Source of the DNA: Treponema sp.
GTDB taxonomy: Bacteria; Spirochaetota; Spirochaetia; Treponematales; Treponemataceae
Direction of reading: 5' to 3'
Assembly (NCBI GenBank): GCA_016293915.1
Contig: JAEDCY010000037.1
Location: forward strand, 1-24,785
Length of the DNA stretch: 24,785 bases
The notes beneath the pieces are model-generated. The model saw only the letters and a list, made by a program, of their open reading frames with translations, made no database searches and was not told the origin of the DNA. Shown here in pieces: positions 7,528 to 14,101 of the stretch (position 1 is the first letter of the stretch; each line of letters begins with the position of its first letter). The position numbers and the translations under genes are program-made.

Positions 7528-8277
7528 TTACTTTTTTTGTAGTTTTGATATGAGGATTTGAGGGTTATCAAGGAAGTCTTTGTGGAGGATACATTCGTTC
7601 TTCCCATCAATAGACACCACAGTAAAAAGATAGCCCTGTAGTGTAATATCCCTTCCAAATGACTTTTCATAAAGACTGTTTATAGAGGAGCGGGCAATTT
7701 CAATTACACGAAGATTCAATGCTCTCTGGTCTGCATCTAATTTTTTGTGATAGTTCTGAAAATCAGCTATTTGTTTTACAGGAGCTGCAAACAGTTCCTG
7801 ACAAAGGTCATAAATTATATTTTCAACAATCAGATATTCATCAAGATAATACTTTGCCGCCATTTCGCTGTAAGGCAACAGTGCTATAGTAATCTGCGAG
7901 TCGTCGATATAAACTTCCAGTTCGTTGACAGTTGTCATCTGCCTTTTTCTGGTATGCGTACTTACATAACTTATTCCCAAGCCCAGTTGTACAAAGCCCT
8001 TAGCAGTACTCCTCCTGCAGGCAACCTCGTATTTTTCCTGAAGCTTTCGAAGAACATTGTGCAAATACATATCAACAAACTGAGGAGTCGGCTCGCTGCC
8101 AAGCAGATAGAATTCTTTCTGATAACTATGTCGGTTCAGCACCTTATAAAAAGCAGGCTTCCAGAAATCACATTTCCACAGGTCTTTCTGAACCTGCTCC
8201 AAAAGCCACTTCTTTTCATTCTTCGTCATAGTTGGCATGGCATTGTATTCGTATTCCCAGTCTTCGATTTGAATCAT
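7528..8277 (-). CDS. Hypothetical protein, cluster-specific domain family (copy 1)
   Basis: A 249-residue soluble protein, closest to copy 3 (6031-6744). Shared blocks are DFWKPAFYKVLNRHSYQKEF near the N-terminus, LLPYSEMAAKYYLDEYLIVENI in the middle and IEIARSSINSLYEK plus LHKDFLDNPQILI near the C-terminus. The overall pattern is an N-terminal helical part, a central beta-rich part and a helical C-terminal part. It forms its own transcription unit under promoter D, divergent from the FliG-like gene. There is no Shine-Dalgarno before the ATG, which is 9 nt from the -10 box, so near-leaderless translation is likely. Internal Met codons at residues 14 and 17 also lack a good binding site. Function unknown. 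Confidence 0.88.
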   Translation of the reverse strand: MIQIEDWEYEYNAMPTMTKNEKKWLLEQVQKDLWKCDFWKPAFYKVLNRHSYQKEFYLLGSEPTPQFVDMYLHNVLRKLQEKYEVACRRSTAKGFVQLGLGISYVSTHTRKRQMTTVNELEVYIDDSQITIALLPYSEMAAKYYLDEYLIVENIIYDLCQELFAAPVKQIADFQNYHKKLDADQRALNLRVIEIARSSINSLYEKSFGRDITLQGYLFTVVSIDGKNECILHKDFLDNPQILISKLQKK

Positions 8278-8286
8278 AGTGTTAAT

Positions 8287-8319
8287 ATAACCATGTACTG
8301 CTATCAGATAATGATATTG
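8287..8319 (-). promoter_or_regulatory. Operator-promoter D, upstream of paralogue 1
   Basis: The palindrome at 8303-8319 reads ATATCATTATCTGATAG on the minus strand; the -10 TTATAT (8292-8287) follows after 10 nt. It forms a back-to-back pair with site E, the palindromes being 44 nt apart, so one regulator could control both divergent genes. Confidence 0.75.
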
Positions 8320-8363
8320 AACTCAAAATACTCCAGAATTTATTAAAATTTTAAAATAACACA

Positions 8364-8396
8364 ATATCATTACATGATAGTCTGCAGTAATATATT
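8364..8396 (+). promoter_or_regulatory. Operator-promoter E, upstream of the FliG-like gene
   Basis: The palindrome at 8364-8380 reads ATATCATTACATGATAG on the plus strand. The candidate -10 is TATATT at 8391-8396, 10 nt after the palindrome, or the overlapping TAATAT at 8388-8393. The leader carries GAGGTG at 8405-8410, 6 nt before the chosen ATG. Confidence 0.75.
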
Positions 8397-8416
8397 TGTT
8401 ATTAGAGGTGATGAAT

Positions 8417-9118
8417 ATGACAGAAGAAATTCAGAAAAGCTTTGATGCAGCTCACGAAAAGGTTGTTTCAGTTATAGCAGATTATGTTTCAGGCGGATAT
8501 ATAGATACACTCGCAAAACTTTTGGTTTATGTTGGTGATGCCAAGGCCGAAGAAACTCTTGGAAAGCTTCCAGAGCCAGTACAGGCGTCAGTTCGCGAGG
8601 TTTATGAAAAACTTTCGGATAAGAAACTTACAGACCCAGAAATTTTGTCTCCTGCAATGCGGGTTTTAAAGGATGCGCAGTTTTATGGCAAAACACTTTG
8701 CAATGAAGTTGCAGCAGAATTATCTTCCGATAATAAGAATGAACTCATTAATTCTACTGAAGAACTTTTTAATCAGGACCCACTTATTTCTCTTAGTGTT
8801 GAAAAACACCTGATTACCTTTGATATCATAACAAAGCTTGATGACCGCGCTGTTCAGAAAATGCTGCGCGAAGTTGATCAGCAGGAGCTCGCAAAAGCTC
8901 TGAAGGGAGCTGATGTAGAGATTCAGGAAAAGATATTCCGTAATATGTCTCGACGCGCCGCAACTATGCTCAAAGAAGATATGGAGTTTATGGGGCCTGT
9001 TCGTGTTGCTGATATAAATGACTCACGTGATAAAATAATCAAAACTATTCTTAATCTGGAAGCCAATGGTGACATTGTAATTTCAAGTTTTGGGGATGAA
9101 ACTGCACTGGTTAACTAA
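8417..9118 (+). CDS. Short FliG-like protein (flagellar switch C-terminal domain)
   Basis: A 233-residue protein. Residues about 128-230 match FliG_C closely: DDRAVQKMLREVD (142-154), ALKGA (161-165), EKIFRNMSRRAA (171-182), GPVR (193-196) and LEANGDIVI (214-222). The charged positions needed for MotA contact in E. coli FliG (K264, R281, D288, D289, R297) align with K163, R180, E187, D188 and R196, so all are kept or conserved in charge. Canonical FliG is about 330-350 residues; this copy is about 100 shorter and its N-terminal half is only weakly FliG-like (LLVYVGDAKAEETLGKLP, 36-52), so the FliF-binding domain is doubtful. I chose the ATG at 8417 because GAGGTG lies 6 nt upstream. It is followed after 12 nt by the PcfJ gene. 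A stator-binding or decoy role is inference. Confidence 0.92.
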   Translation: MTEEIQKSFDAAHEKVVSVIADYVSGGYIDTLAKLLVYVGDAKAEETLGKLPEPVQASVREVYEKLSDKKLTDPEILSPAMRVLKDAQFYGKTLCNEVAAELSSDNKNELINSTEELFNQDPLISLSVEKHLITFDIITKLDDRAVQKMLREVDQQELAKALKGADVEIQEKIFRNMSRRAATMLKEDMEFMGPVRVADINDSRDKIIKTILNLEANGDIVISSFGDETALVN

Positions 9119-9130
9119 ACGGGAGGACTT

Positions 9131-10711
9131 ATGATTATTAATGATTTTATGTATCGCAAATATTTATCCTCAGATTTTATTCCATTTGATGAAGAATCAA
9201 AACTGTTACCAGTACGTTTAAAGAGTCCCTATATTTCTGAAGATGAATGCTTTGATTTTAGTGAGAATAAATGGGTCCCCTTCTCTAGTTCACGGCAAGA
9301 AGACTATACTGCTGAATTTGTTGAGCTTCCTGTAATGCCAAAGAAGTTTTCTAATCCACAAAATTGTTATGATGATTCAGAGGATTTAGACAGTGAAGAA
9401 ATGGCACAATTTCTTTCTTTACGTTACTGGAGCAAGCGCTGCCATTTTAACAAGAGAAACTTCTATGACCGGAACAATATAGAAAAGGATTATGTGAAGG
9501 CAAAAATTACAACAGACACTGATGCGCTCACTCTCAAAATCACCTTTACAAAATTTGCCCGTGATGAAAAAGCTGAACCGCACTACGAAACAGAAGTTCC
9601 GGTTTTTGAAGAGAAGTCTCTATTTTTTGATATGAAAAACGGAGCTGTTAATCTCGACTATTTGCCAAAATATGAGTTGGAGGATAGAAGAGATCAGTGT
9701 ACAAGAATACAAGCTGCCCTACCCTACTCCGTAATTGAAAAAGCCTTTGAAAGACTTCTTGAACTCGCAGAACAGTTTACCGGAGTTTCCTTTAACCAGT
9801 ATCGTGAGCAGCTGAAAACTAAGAAGATTGCTCTTTATGATTTTTATAAAATCACAATGCTTCCAATGTGTCCTGATTTGTATGACATCATAAATGATGA
9901 GGAAATCAAAAACAGACACGTCCATTTCCGCTATAAACGAACGGATTCAAAAATCTTTAAACGCTTTTGCCGAAAATACAGAATCAGAAATACCAAGGTT
10001 TTACGCAAAACTTTCCTTGAAAGACCAGAAGTTCTTATCACCTTTTTACATCTTAAAGATGCTGGCTTCCGTGATATGAATCTTTACAATCGTGTAATCA
10101 CCAACAAAGAAGAAGCACGAAAAATTGACGCCGTTAATCCAAGAAGCCTTGCCTTCTTCTGCCAGTACAGCATCAAAAAACGTGGACAAAAAGCCACTAT
10201 GAACACAATTCTCAGGAAGACAAGTGATTTTGAAGATTTGAATGATTATCTTTACGACGGTCTTGATATGTTCTCCAGATACTTCAAGCACATCCCGGAG
10301 ACACTCAAAACCGACATTCTCACAGACGGCTTTACTCAGTTCAATCATGATGCACTTGCTAATACGGCTTACCGCTATGAAAACAAGAATATCACGTTCA
10401 CTTACACCGACGAGCAGAAGAAGCTGGAAGATGATATCGATGGCTATTGCTTCCGACTTCCTGAGAACTCCTACGAGCTTTGTGAAATCGGAACCTCGCT
10501 TCACAACTGTGTTGCCACTTATGCAAGCTCAGTAAAGGACAAAGCCTGCACCATCGTTTACGCCACCAAAGATGACAAATATGAAATCTGCATAGAAGTT
10601 CGTAAAAACGAAGTTTGGCAACAGCGCATGGATCACAACAAGAATCCAGACAAGGAACAGCAGAAAGTGCTTTCAAAATGGCGAACCCGTCACAACCTGC
10701 AATTGCGATAA
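9131..10711 (+). CDS. PcfJ-domain protein
   Basis: A 526-residue soluble protein. Its C-terminal 80 residues carry the PcfJ signature: ELCEIGTSLHNCVATYASSV (449-468, with H458, N459 and C460), a beta strand CTIVYATKDDKYEICIEV, and an exit motif WQQRMDHNKNP before the C-terminus. PcfJ-like proteins are known from conjugative plasmids and other mobile elements, but their biochemical role is not settled. The N-terminal 440 residues are not recognised and include many charged and aromatic residues. A strong GGGAGGA site and the 12-nt gap place it in one operon with the FliG-like gene under promoter E. This ties it to the flagellar-derived cluster rather than to the replication genes downstream. 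Confidence 0.82.
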   Translation: MIINDFMYRKYLSSDFIPFDEESKLLPVRLKSPYISEDECFDFSENKWVPFSSSRQEDYTAEFVELPVMPKKFSNPQNCYDDSEDLDSEEMAQFLSLRYWSKRCHFNKRNFYDRNNIEKDYVKAKITTDTDALTLKITFTKFARDEKAEPHYETEVPVFEEKSLFFDMKNGAVNLDYLPKYELEDRRDQCTRIQAALPYSVIEKAFERLLELAEQFTGVSFNQYREQLKTKKIALYDFYKITMLPMCPDLYDIINDEEIKNRHVHFRYKRTDSKIFKRFCRKYRIRNTKVLRKTFLERPEVLITFLHLKDAGFRDMNLYNRVITNKEEARKIDAVNPRSLAFFCQYSIKKRGQKATMNTILRKTSDFEDLNDYLYDGLDMFSRYFKHIPETLKTDILTDGFTQFNHDALANTAYRYENKNITFTYTDEQKKLEDDIDGYCFRLPENSYELCEIGTSLHNCVATYASSVKDKACTIVYATKDDKYEICIEVRKNEVWQQRMDHNKNPDKEQQKVLSKWRTRHNLQLR

Positions 10712-11050
10712 CAAATTTTCCCCTCCCCTACTGAATTTACGTATTGACATTGTTTATTTTGCATAGTTTTTGTATTAAATATGTTTATTATTTGCATAGC
10801 GTTTGCATTTACTTTGTCTATTTTGTCTAGCGCAATTCTATACAATATAAAGACTTACAAAGACAATTTTTTAAACCTTTCAGATTGAATTTTTTACGTA
10901 CAGATGCACGTGTAGAAGCTGATTTTTGACGATTTCGCGTATTACATTTTTATATACTTTGTATATACGTTTTATATATATTTGTTTATATTGTGTATAT
11001 ACACTGTTAATATATTGTTTATATTTTTGCAATACTTTGTATATTTTGTC
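10712..11050. repeat. AT-rich, repeat-bearing intergenic region upstream of parA (candidate centromere/operator)
   Basis: No gene is visible here. The first part has TTTGCATAG at 10758-10766 and 10791-10799, TTTGCATTT at 10802-10810, and TTTGTCTA at 10813-10820 and 10822-10829. The second part has ATACTTTGTATAT at 10954-10966 and 11032-11044, TTGTTTATATT at 10982-10992 and 11015-11025, and the 12-bp palindrome GTGTATATACAC at 10993-11004. A weaker promoter-like pair, TTGTCT-N17-TATAAA, lies at 10823-10851. Repeats of this kind upstream of a parA / ribbon-helix-helix pair often serve as partition site and operator; that role is inferred. Confidence 0.6.
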
Positions 11051-11079
11051 TTGCATTTTGCTTATACATCGTCTATAAT
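11051..11079 (+). promoter_or_regulatory. Promoter of the parA operon
   Basis: TTGCAT at 11051-11056 and a perfect TATAAT at 11074-11079 are separated by 17 nt, close to the vegetative sigma consensus. Transcription would start near 11086, about 30 nt before the parA ATG. The repeats immediately upstream are placed to allow autoregulation. Confidence 0.75.
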
Positions 11080-11116
11080 GTATATAACGTATAAACAAAG
11101 TTAAGAGAGGAAAAAC

Positions 11117-11887
11117 ATGAAAACTTACACATTTGCCATTCAAAAGGGTGGTACTGGCAAAACATCTGTTTCTGTTTCAGTAGCCGTAGAACTTGCTAAA
11201 ATCGGACGCACAATCTTAATCGATGCCGACCCTCAGGGGAACACAACAGACTGGATGAATCTTCCAAGTCTTCAGTATGAACTTTCAGACGTGCTTTCAG
11301 ACAAGTGCACAATCAAAGACGTAATTCAGCCTACACAGGTAGAAAACCTCTTCATCATTCCAACAGCAGGAATCGACGGAGGCCTTCGCACATATCAGGA
11401 AACTGTAGCTCAGAAAGAGCAGTTCAAGCTTGCACAGCTCAAGAACGAGCTTGCCAATGTTTTTGACTACTGCATCATCGATACATCGCCAGCCTTCGGT
11501 GCTCTCGAAGAAAGCTGCTTCATTGCCAGTGACGAAGTAATCAACGTTCTTAAACTGGACCGCTTCAGCTACGACGGACTTAAAACCTTCAAGGTAAACC
11601 TCGACGCAATGAAAAAGCGTTATGACAACTGTTACGGTGTAAGCATAAACGGAAAGCCATTCTTGAATAAACTGATTTTGAACGAGAACAACAACGCAAT
11701 TGCACAGTGCCGCGACCTGGTAGCACAGTACAAAGCTCTTGAACCAAGCGGATACAAGGTATTCGTAATTCCAACTGATACAGGCTTCCGTAAGGCTCAG
11801 ACAACATCTGTTCCAGTACAGGCAATTGCAGGTTCCAAGAAAGAAACTCTGGAATCTCTCGAAGAAATTGCACAGGCTTTGAAATAA
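11117..11887 (+). CDS. parA: ParA-family partition ATPase
   Basis: A 256-residue cytosolic ATPase. The deviant Walker A motif KGGTGKT is at residues 10-16, followed by ILIDADPQGN (about 33-42) and the Walker B-like DYCIIDTSPAFG. ParA proteins bind DNA non-specifically in the ATP state and move plasmid copies with a centromere-binding partner. It lacks a long N-terminal helix-turn-helix extension, so it resembles the small (type Ib or Soj-like) class. The ATG is preceded by GAGAGG. The ribbon-helix-helix gene starts 20 nt downstream and is the likely partner. The following Rep gene makes a plasmid maintenance cassette likely. Confidence 0.95.
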   Translation: MKTYTFAIQKGGTGKTSVSVSVAVELAKIGRTILIDADPQGNTTDWMNLPSLQYELSDVLSDKCTIKDVIQPTQVENLFIIPTAGIDGGLRTYQETVAQKEQFKLAQLKNELANVFDYCIIDTSPAFGALEESCFIASDEVINVLKLDRFSYDGLKTFKVNLDAMKKRYDNCYGVSINGKPFLNKLILNENNNAIAQCRDLVAQYKALEPSGYKVFVIPTDTGFRKAQTTSVPVQAIAGSKKETLESLEEIAQALK

Positions 11888-11907
11888 TAGGGTAGGGGAG
11901 GAAGATT

Positions 11908-12327
11908 ATGCAGAAGGTACAGCCAGCTAAGAACTCATTGAATATGGATTTCTTGAACAGTATGAACAAGCCTATCGGAGGCACTGCGGCTCAGCAGGCA
12001 GCTCCGGTAAGTACTCCTGTAGCACCTGTTGAAGAAAAAGAACCAGAGACAATTATAGACCCGATTGAAATGAGTACAGGTTTTGATACTGAAATCGACA
12101 TTGAAGATGAGGTAGCAGAAGAAGAGGAAACTCCGGTTTCTGTTTCAAGACAGATAAAAGCCACACAGATTGTTGTTCGTACCACAGAAAAGGAAAGAGA
12201 AGCCCTTAAAGCATATTTTATGAAACACGGTGTATCCCTTTCCAAAGGCATTAAGATTGCTATAAAGTATCTTGAGCAGCAGGAGAAAAAAGGCCTAGTT
12301 CATTTTTCTGATATAGGTCTTTACTAG
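11908..12327 (+). CDS. Ribbon-helix-helix protein, probable centromere-binding partner of ParA
   Basis: A 139-residue protein. The first 80 residues are low in complexity and acidic (for example the run around EDEVAEEEE), suggesting a disordered arm. The C-terminal part (about 84-128) has a strand TQIVVRTT followed by two helices (EKEREALKAYFMKHG and SLSKGIKIAIKYLEQQ), which fits a ribbon-helix-helix DNA-binding fold. Small acidic-arm/RHH proteins next to small ParA proteins commonly bind the centromere and stimulate the ATPase. The start is supported by GGGGAGGA upstream. I recognise the fold by pattern only. Confidence 0.8.
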   Translation: MQKVQPAKNSLNMDFLNSMNKPIGGTAAQQAAPVSTPVAPVEEKEPETIIDPIEMSTGFDTEIDIEDEVAEEEETPVSVSRQIKATQIVVRTTEKEREALKAYFMKHGVSLSKGIKIAIKYLEQQEKKGLVHFSDIGLY

Positions 12328-12341
12328 GAGTGATTAAAAAA

Positions 12342-13469
12342 ATGGACGAAAAAGAAAGTAACTTACCGGCAACTACAAAGAAAAAGAGTCTCAAAAATAA
12401 TGACGATGACCGCAAGTGGTTCAGTTTTCCAAACAGCCCAGCTTCTAACACAGTTATCAGCGTTGTAAGTCATGCCGGTGACCTTGAAACCTTTGGAAAA
12501 CGTCTTGAACACAACAGCCACTCAACTCAGATTGATTTTTTTGAACCTCCGGAAGGAAGTAAAAATATAAGTCAGCGCGTTAAGTATTCAACTGACAATA
12601 CAGAAACTACAATCCATCTTGATAACATTGACCTTTTTACAAAGGCAAACAAACCTCTCAAGAAGATTTTGACTTACACTCTGGTTCAGCTGAGTAAAGA
12701 AAACGTATCAGACAATCCAGAAAATGATATAAGCATCAAATTCCCGCTAGAAGATTTTGTTTCTCTTGGATGTTATAAGACATTGAGAACAGCTCGTCAG
12801 GCCTTTAATCAGGCATTGCATCCTTTGACAAGTATCAAGATTGAAGGTGTAGTAAAAGACAAAAAAGACCAGAAGCAGATTACAGACAGCGGTATTGAAG
12901 TTCTCTTTCCTGGTGCCCACATCAAAAACGGTATTGTTGAAATCTACCTGAATAAGCGTATCAACTGGCAGCTGTTTGCTCTTCAGTACTTTTCAATTCT
13001 GCCAAAGGAATATTTCTCGCTTTCCGATAATGCAGCTGATACTTTGCTCAATATCGTTATGCTTGCAAGAAAGAGACTTAATGATATTGGCAAAAACGGC
13101 AGTTTTAACATGAGCTTTAAGACCTTGCAGCAAATTCTGGATCTTCCAGATGAAACAGTAACAAAGAATCCTGGCCGCGACATTAAAGAGCCTATTCTGA
13201 ATGCAGTTGCTGAAATTACTAAAATTCTGAACGGAGATATCGTAGTGGAGCCTGTTTACAACACAAACGGCAACATCATCGAGTTCCTGGAAGACGGCTA
13301 TGCAAAAATTTCGCTCTACAATGAATATCTTGAACACTTTGGTGAACTGGCAAAAACCAAGAAAACAAAGATTGAAGGTGCCCAAAAAAAGCGCGAAGAA
13401 ATTGCAGACAGAGCTAAGGTCAAAGCTATGGCTAATAAGCTCGAAAAAGAGAGTAAGAGCAAAAAGTAA
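12342..13469 (+). CDS. Probable plasmid replication initiator (Rep)
   Basis: A 375-residue protein. I do not recognise a firm family signature; the call rests on position and layout. It follows the parA/RHH pair and ends at the first of eight iterons, exactly where a theta-type Rep gene would sit. The middle (about 95-300) has helix-rich segments with LKKILTYTLVQLSKE and YKTLRTARQAFNQALHPLTSIKIEG, consistent with a winged-helix Rep domain. The C-terminus is a very lysine-rich helix (KKREEIADRAKVKAMANKLEKE). I prefer the ATG at 12342, 12 nt after AGGAG; a GTG at 12330 directly abuts that site and is unlikely. Another DNA-binding role for the iterons is possible. Confidence 0.72.
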   Translation: MDEKESNLPATTKKKSLKNNDDDRKWFSFPNSPASNTVISVVSHAGDLETFGKRLEHNSHSTQIDFFEPPEGSKNISQRVKYSTDNTETTIHLDNIDLFTKANKPLKKILTYTLVQLSKENVSDNPENDISIKFPLEDFVSLGCYKTLRTARQAFNQALHPLTSIKIEGVVKDKKDQKQITDSGIEVLFPGAHIKNGIVEIYLNKRINWQLFALQYFSILPKEYFSLSDNAADTLLNIVMLARKRLNDIGKNGSFNMSFKTLQQILDLPDETVTKNPGRDIKEPILNAVAEITKILNGDIVVEPVYNTNGNIIEFLEDGYAKISLYNEYLEHFGELAKTKKTKIEGAQKKREEIADRAKVKAMANKLEKESKSKK

Positions 13470-13533
13470 TATTCTACGTGGATACAGCTTTCTATATATA
13501 AGAAAAAGTCATATTTTACGTGGGAGATTTTGT

Positions 13534-13584
13534 GGTAAATTCCGGAATTTATACGGAATTCGTCCGGAAATTCCCGAATTTACC
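13534..13584. repeat. Large inverted repeat rich in CCGGAA inside the origin
   Basis: GGTAAATTC at 13534-13542 pairs with GAATTTACC at 13576-13584. Between them are several further CCGGAA / GGAATT units, so the 51-bp segment can form an extended imperfect hairpin. It lies between iterons 2 and 3. It may bind a second protein, or be a single-strand initiation structure. Confidence 0.65.
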
Positions 13585-13733
13585 CGGTTTTTGTACCGAT
13601 TTTGTCCTGGTTTGCCAGAAAAAGTCATATTTTACGTGGGAAAATCATAACAAAAGACCCGAAAAATGTCATTCAAGCTAGACTTTAATGCCTACTGACG
13701 AAACTTTCTTAAAAACTCGAATTCTAGAGCCTC

Positions 13734-13780
13734 AAAAAACTACAAAAAACAACAAAAATAGCCCCAAAATAAGCTCAAAA
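13734..13780. other. Phased A-tracts, predicted curved DNA
   Basis: A-runs of 4-6 bases begin at 13734, 13744, 13754, 13766 and 13777, that is every 10-12 bp. Such in-phase tracts cause intrinsic curvature. The segment lies within the iteron region, where bends commonly help origin opening. Confidence 0.65.
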
Positions 13781-13920
13781 TTCGTCTTAAAGTGTCTAAA
13801 TTTTGTCATATTTTACGTGGGAAAAAAAGCTGAAAAGTCATAAAAGACGTGGAAGAAGGACTATTTAACGTGGAATTTGGACTATTTTGGGTGGAATTTG
13901 TCATATTTAACGTGGCTACT

Positions 13921-14046
13921 CAATTACGCTAATTGCTTATATTCAAAGGAATTAAGACCTCTGGTAATTTCCTAAGAGCTTATTATATAGCTATTAAAGA
14001 GCTATATTGAATTCGGGTGCGACGTATTGCAAATACGTCAGACCCG
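13921..14046. repeat. Three inverted repeats between the iterons and the primase-helicase gene
   Basis: CAATTA/TAATTG at 13921-13935 has a 3-nt spacer. ATATAGCT/AGCTATAT at 13985-14007 has a 7-nt spacer. The strongest is at 14014-14046: GACGTATT-GCA-AATACGTC, extended past a 2-nt mismatch by CGGGT/ACCCG, giving 13 paired bases. None is followed by a T-run, so I do not call a terminator. The last lies 55 nt before the primase-helicase ATG and could be a leader regulator, a protein site or a priming hairpin. Confidence 0.7.
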
Positions 14047-14101
14047 TAGTACCCTTAGAGTTAAGAAAAATTAGTTCAAATGGAGTCAGGGTGGGGACCA
14101 G

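Larger units (their letters stand above)
13470..13920. other. Replication origin with eight iterons
   Basis: There is no gene from 13470 to 14101. Eight copies of an iteron with consensus GTCATATTTTACGTGGG lie on the plus strand. The ACGTGG cores begin at 13476, 13518, 13634, 13815, 13847, 13868, 13889 (as GGGTGG) and 13910. The last four are exactly 21 bp apart and the first two are 42 bp apart, so they lie on one face of the helix. Copies at 13508, 13624 and 13805 are identical over 17 bp. This is the classic layout of a Rep-controlled plasmid origin. The AT-rich, A-tract segment between the third and fourth copies is a good candidate unwinding or bending region. Confidence 0.88.

Noticed and set aside
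7747..8346. A 199-residue plus-strand open frame
   Set aside because: It runs antisense through paralogue 1 and promoter D and shows no recognisable domain.
10046..10504. A 152-residue minus-strand open frame
   Set aside because: It lies inside the PcfJ gene on the opposite strand and has no supporting motif or start site.
8417..10711. Part of a normal flagellar operon
   Set aside because: The FliG-like gene is short and followed by a PcfJ gene; no fliF, fliH, fliI or membrane export genes are present.
11589..11984. A 131-residue minus-strand open frame
   Set aside because: It is antisense to parA and the RHH gene, both of which have good starts and motifs.
13300..13650. A 116-residue open frame running into the iterons
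   Set aside because: It overlaps the end of the Rep gene in another frame and translates iteron and hairpin DNA, so it is a shadow.
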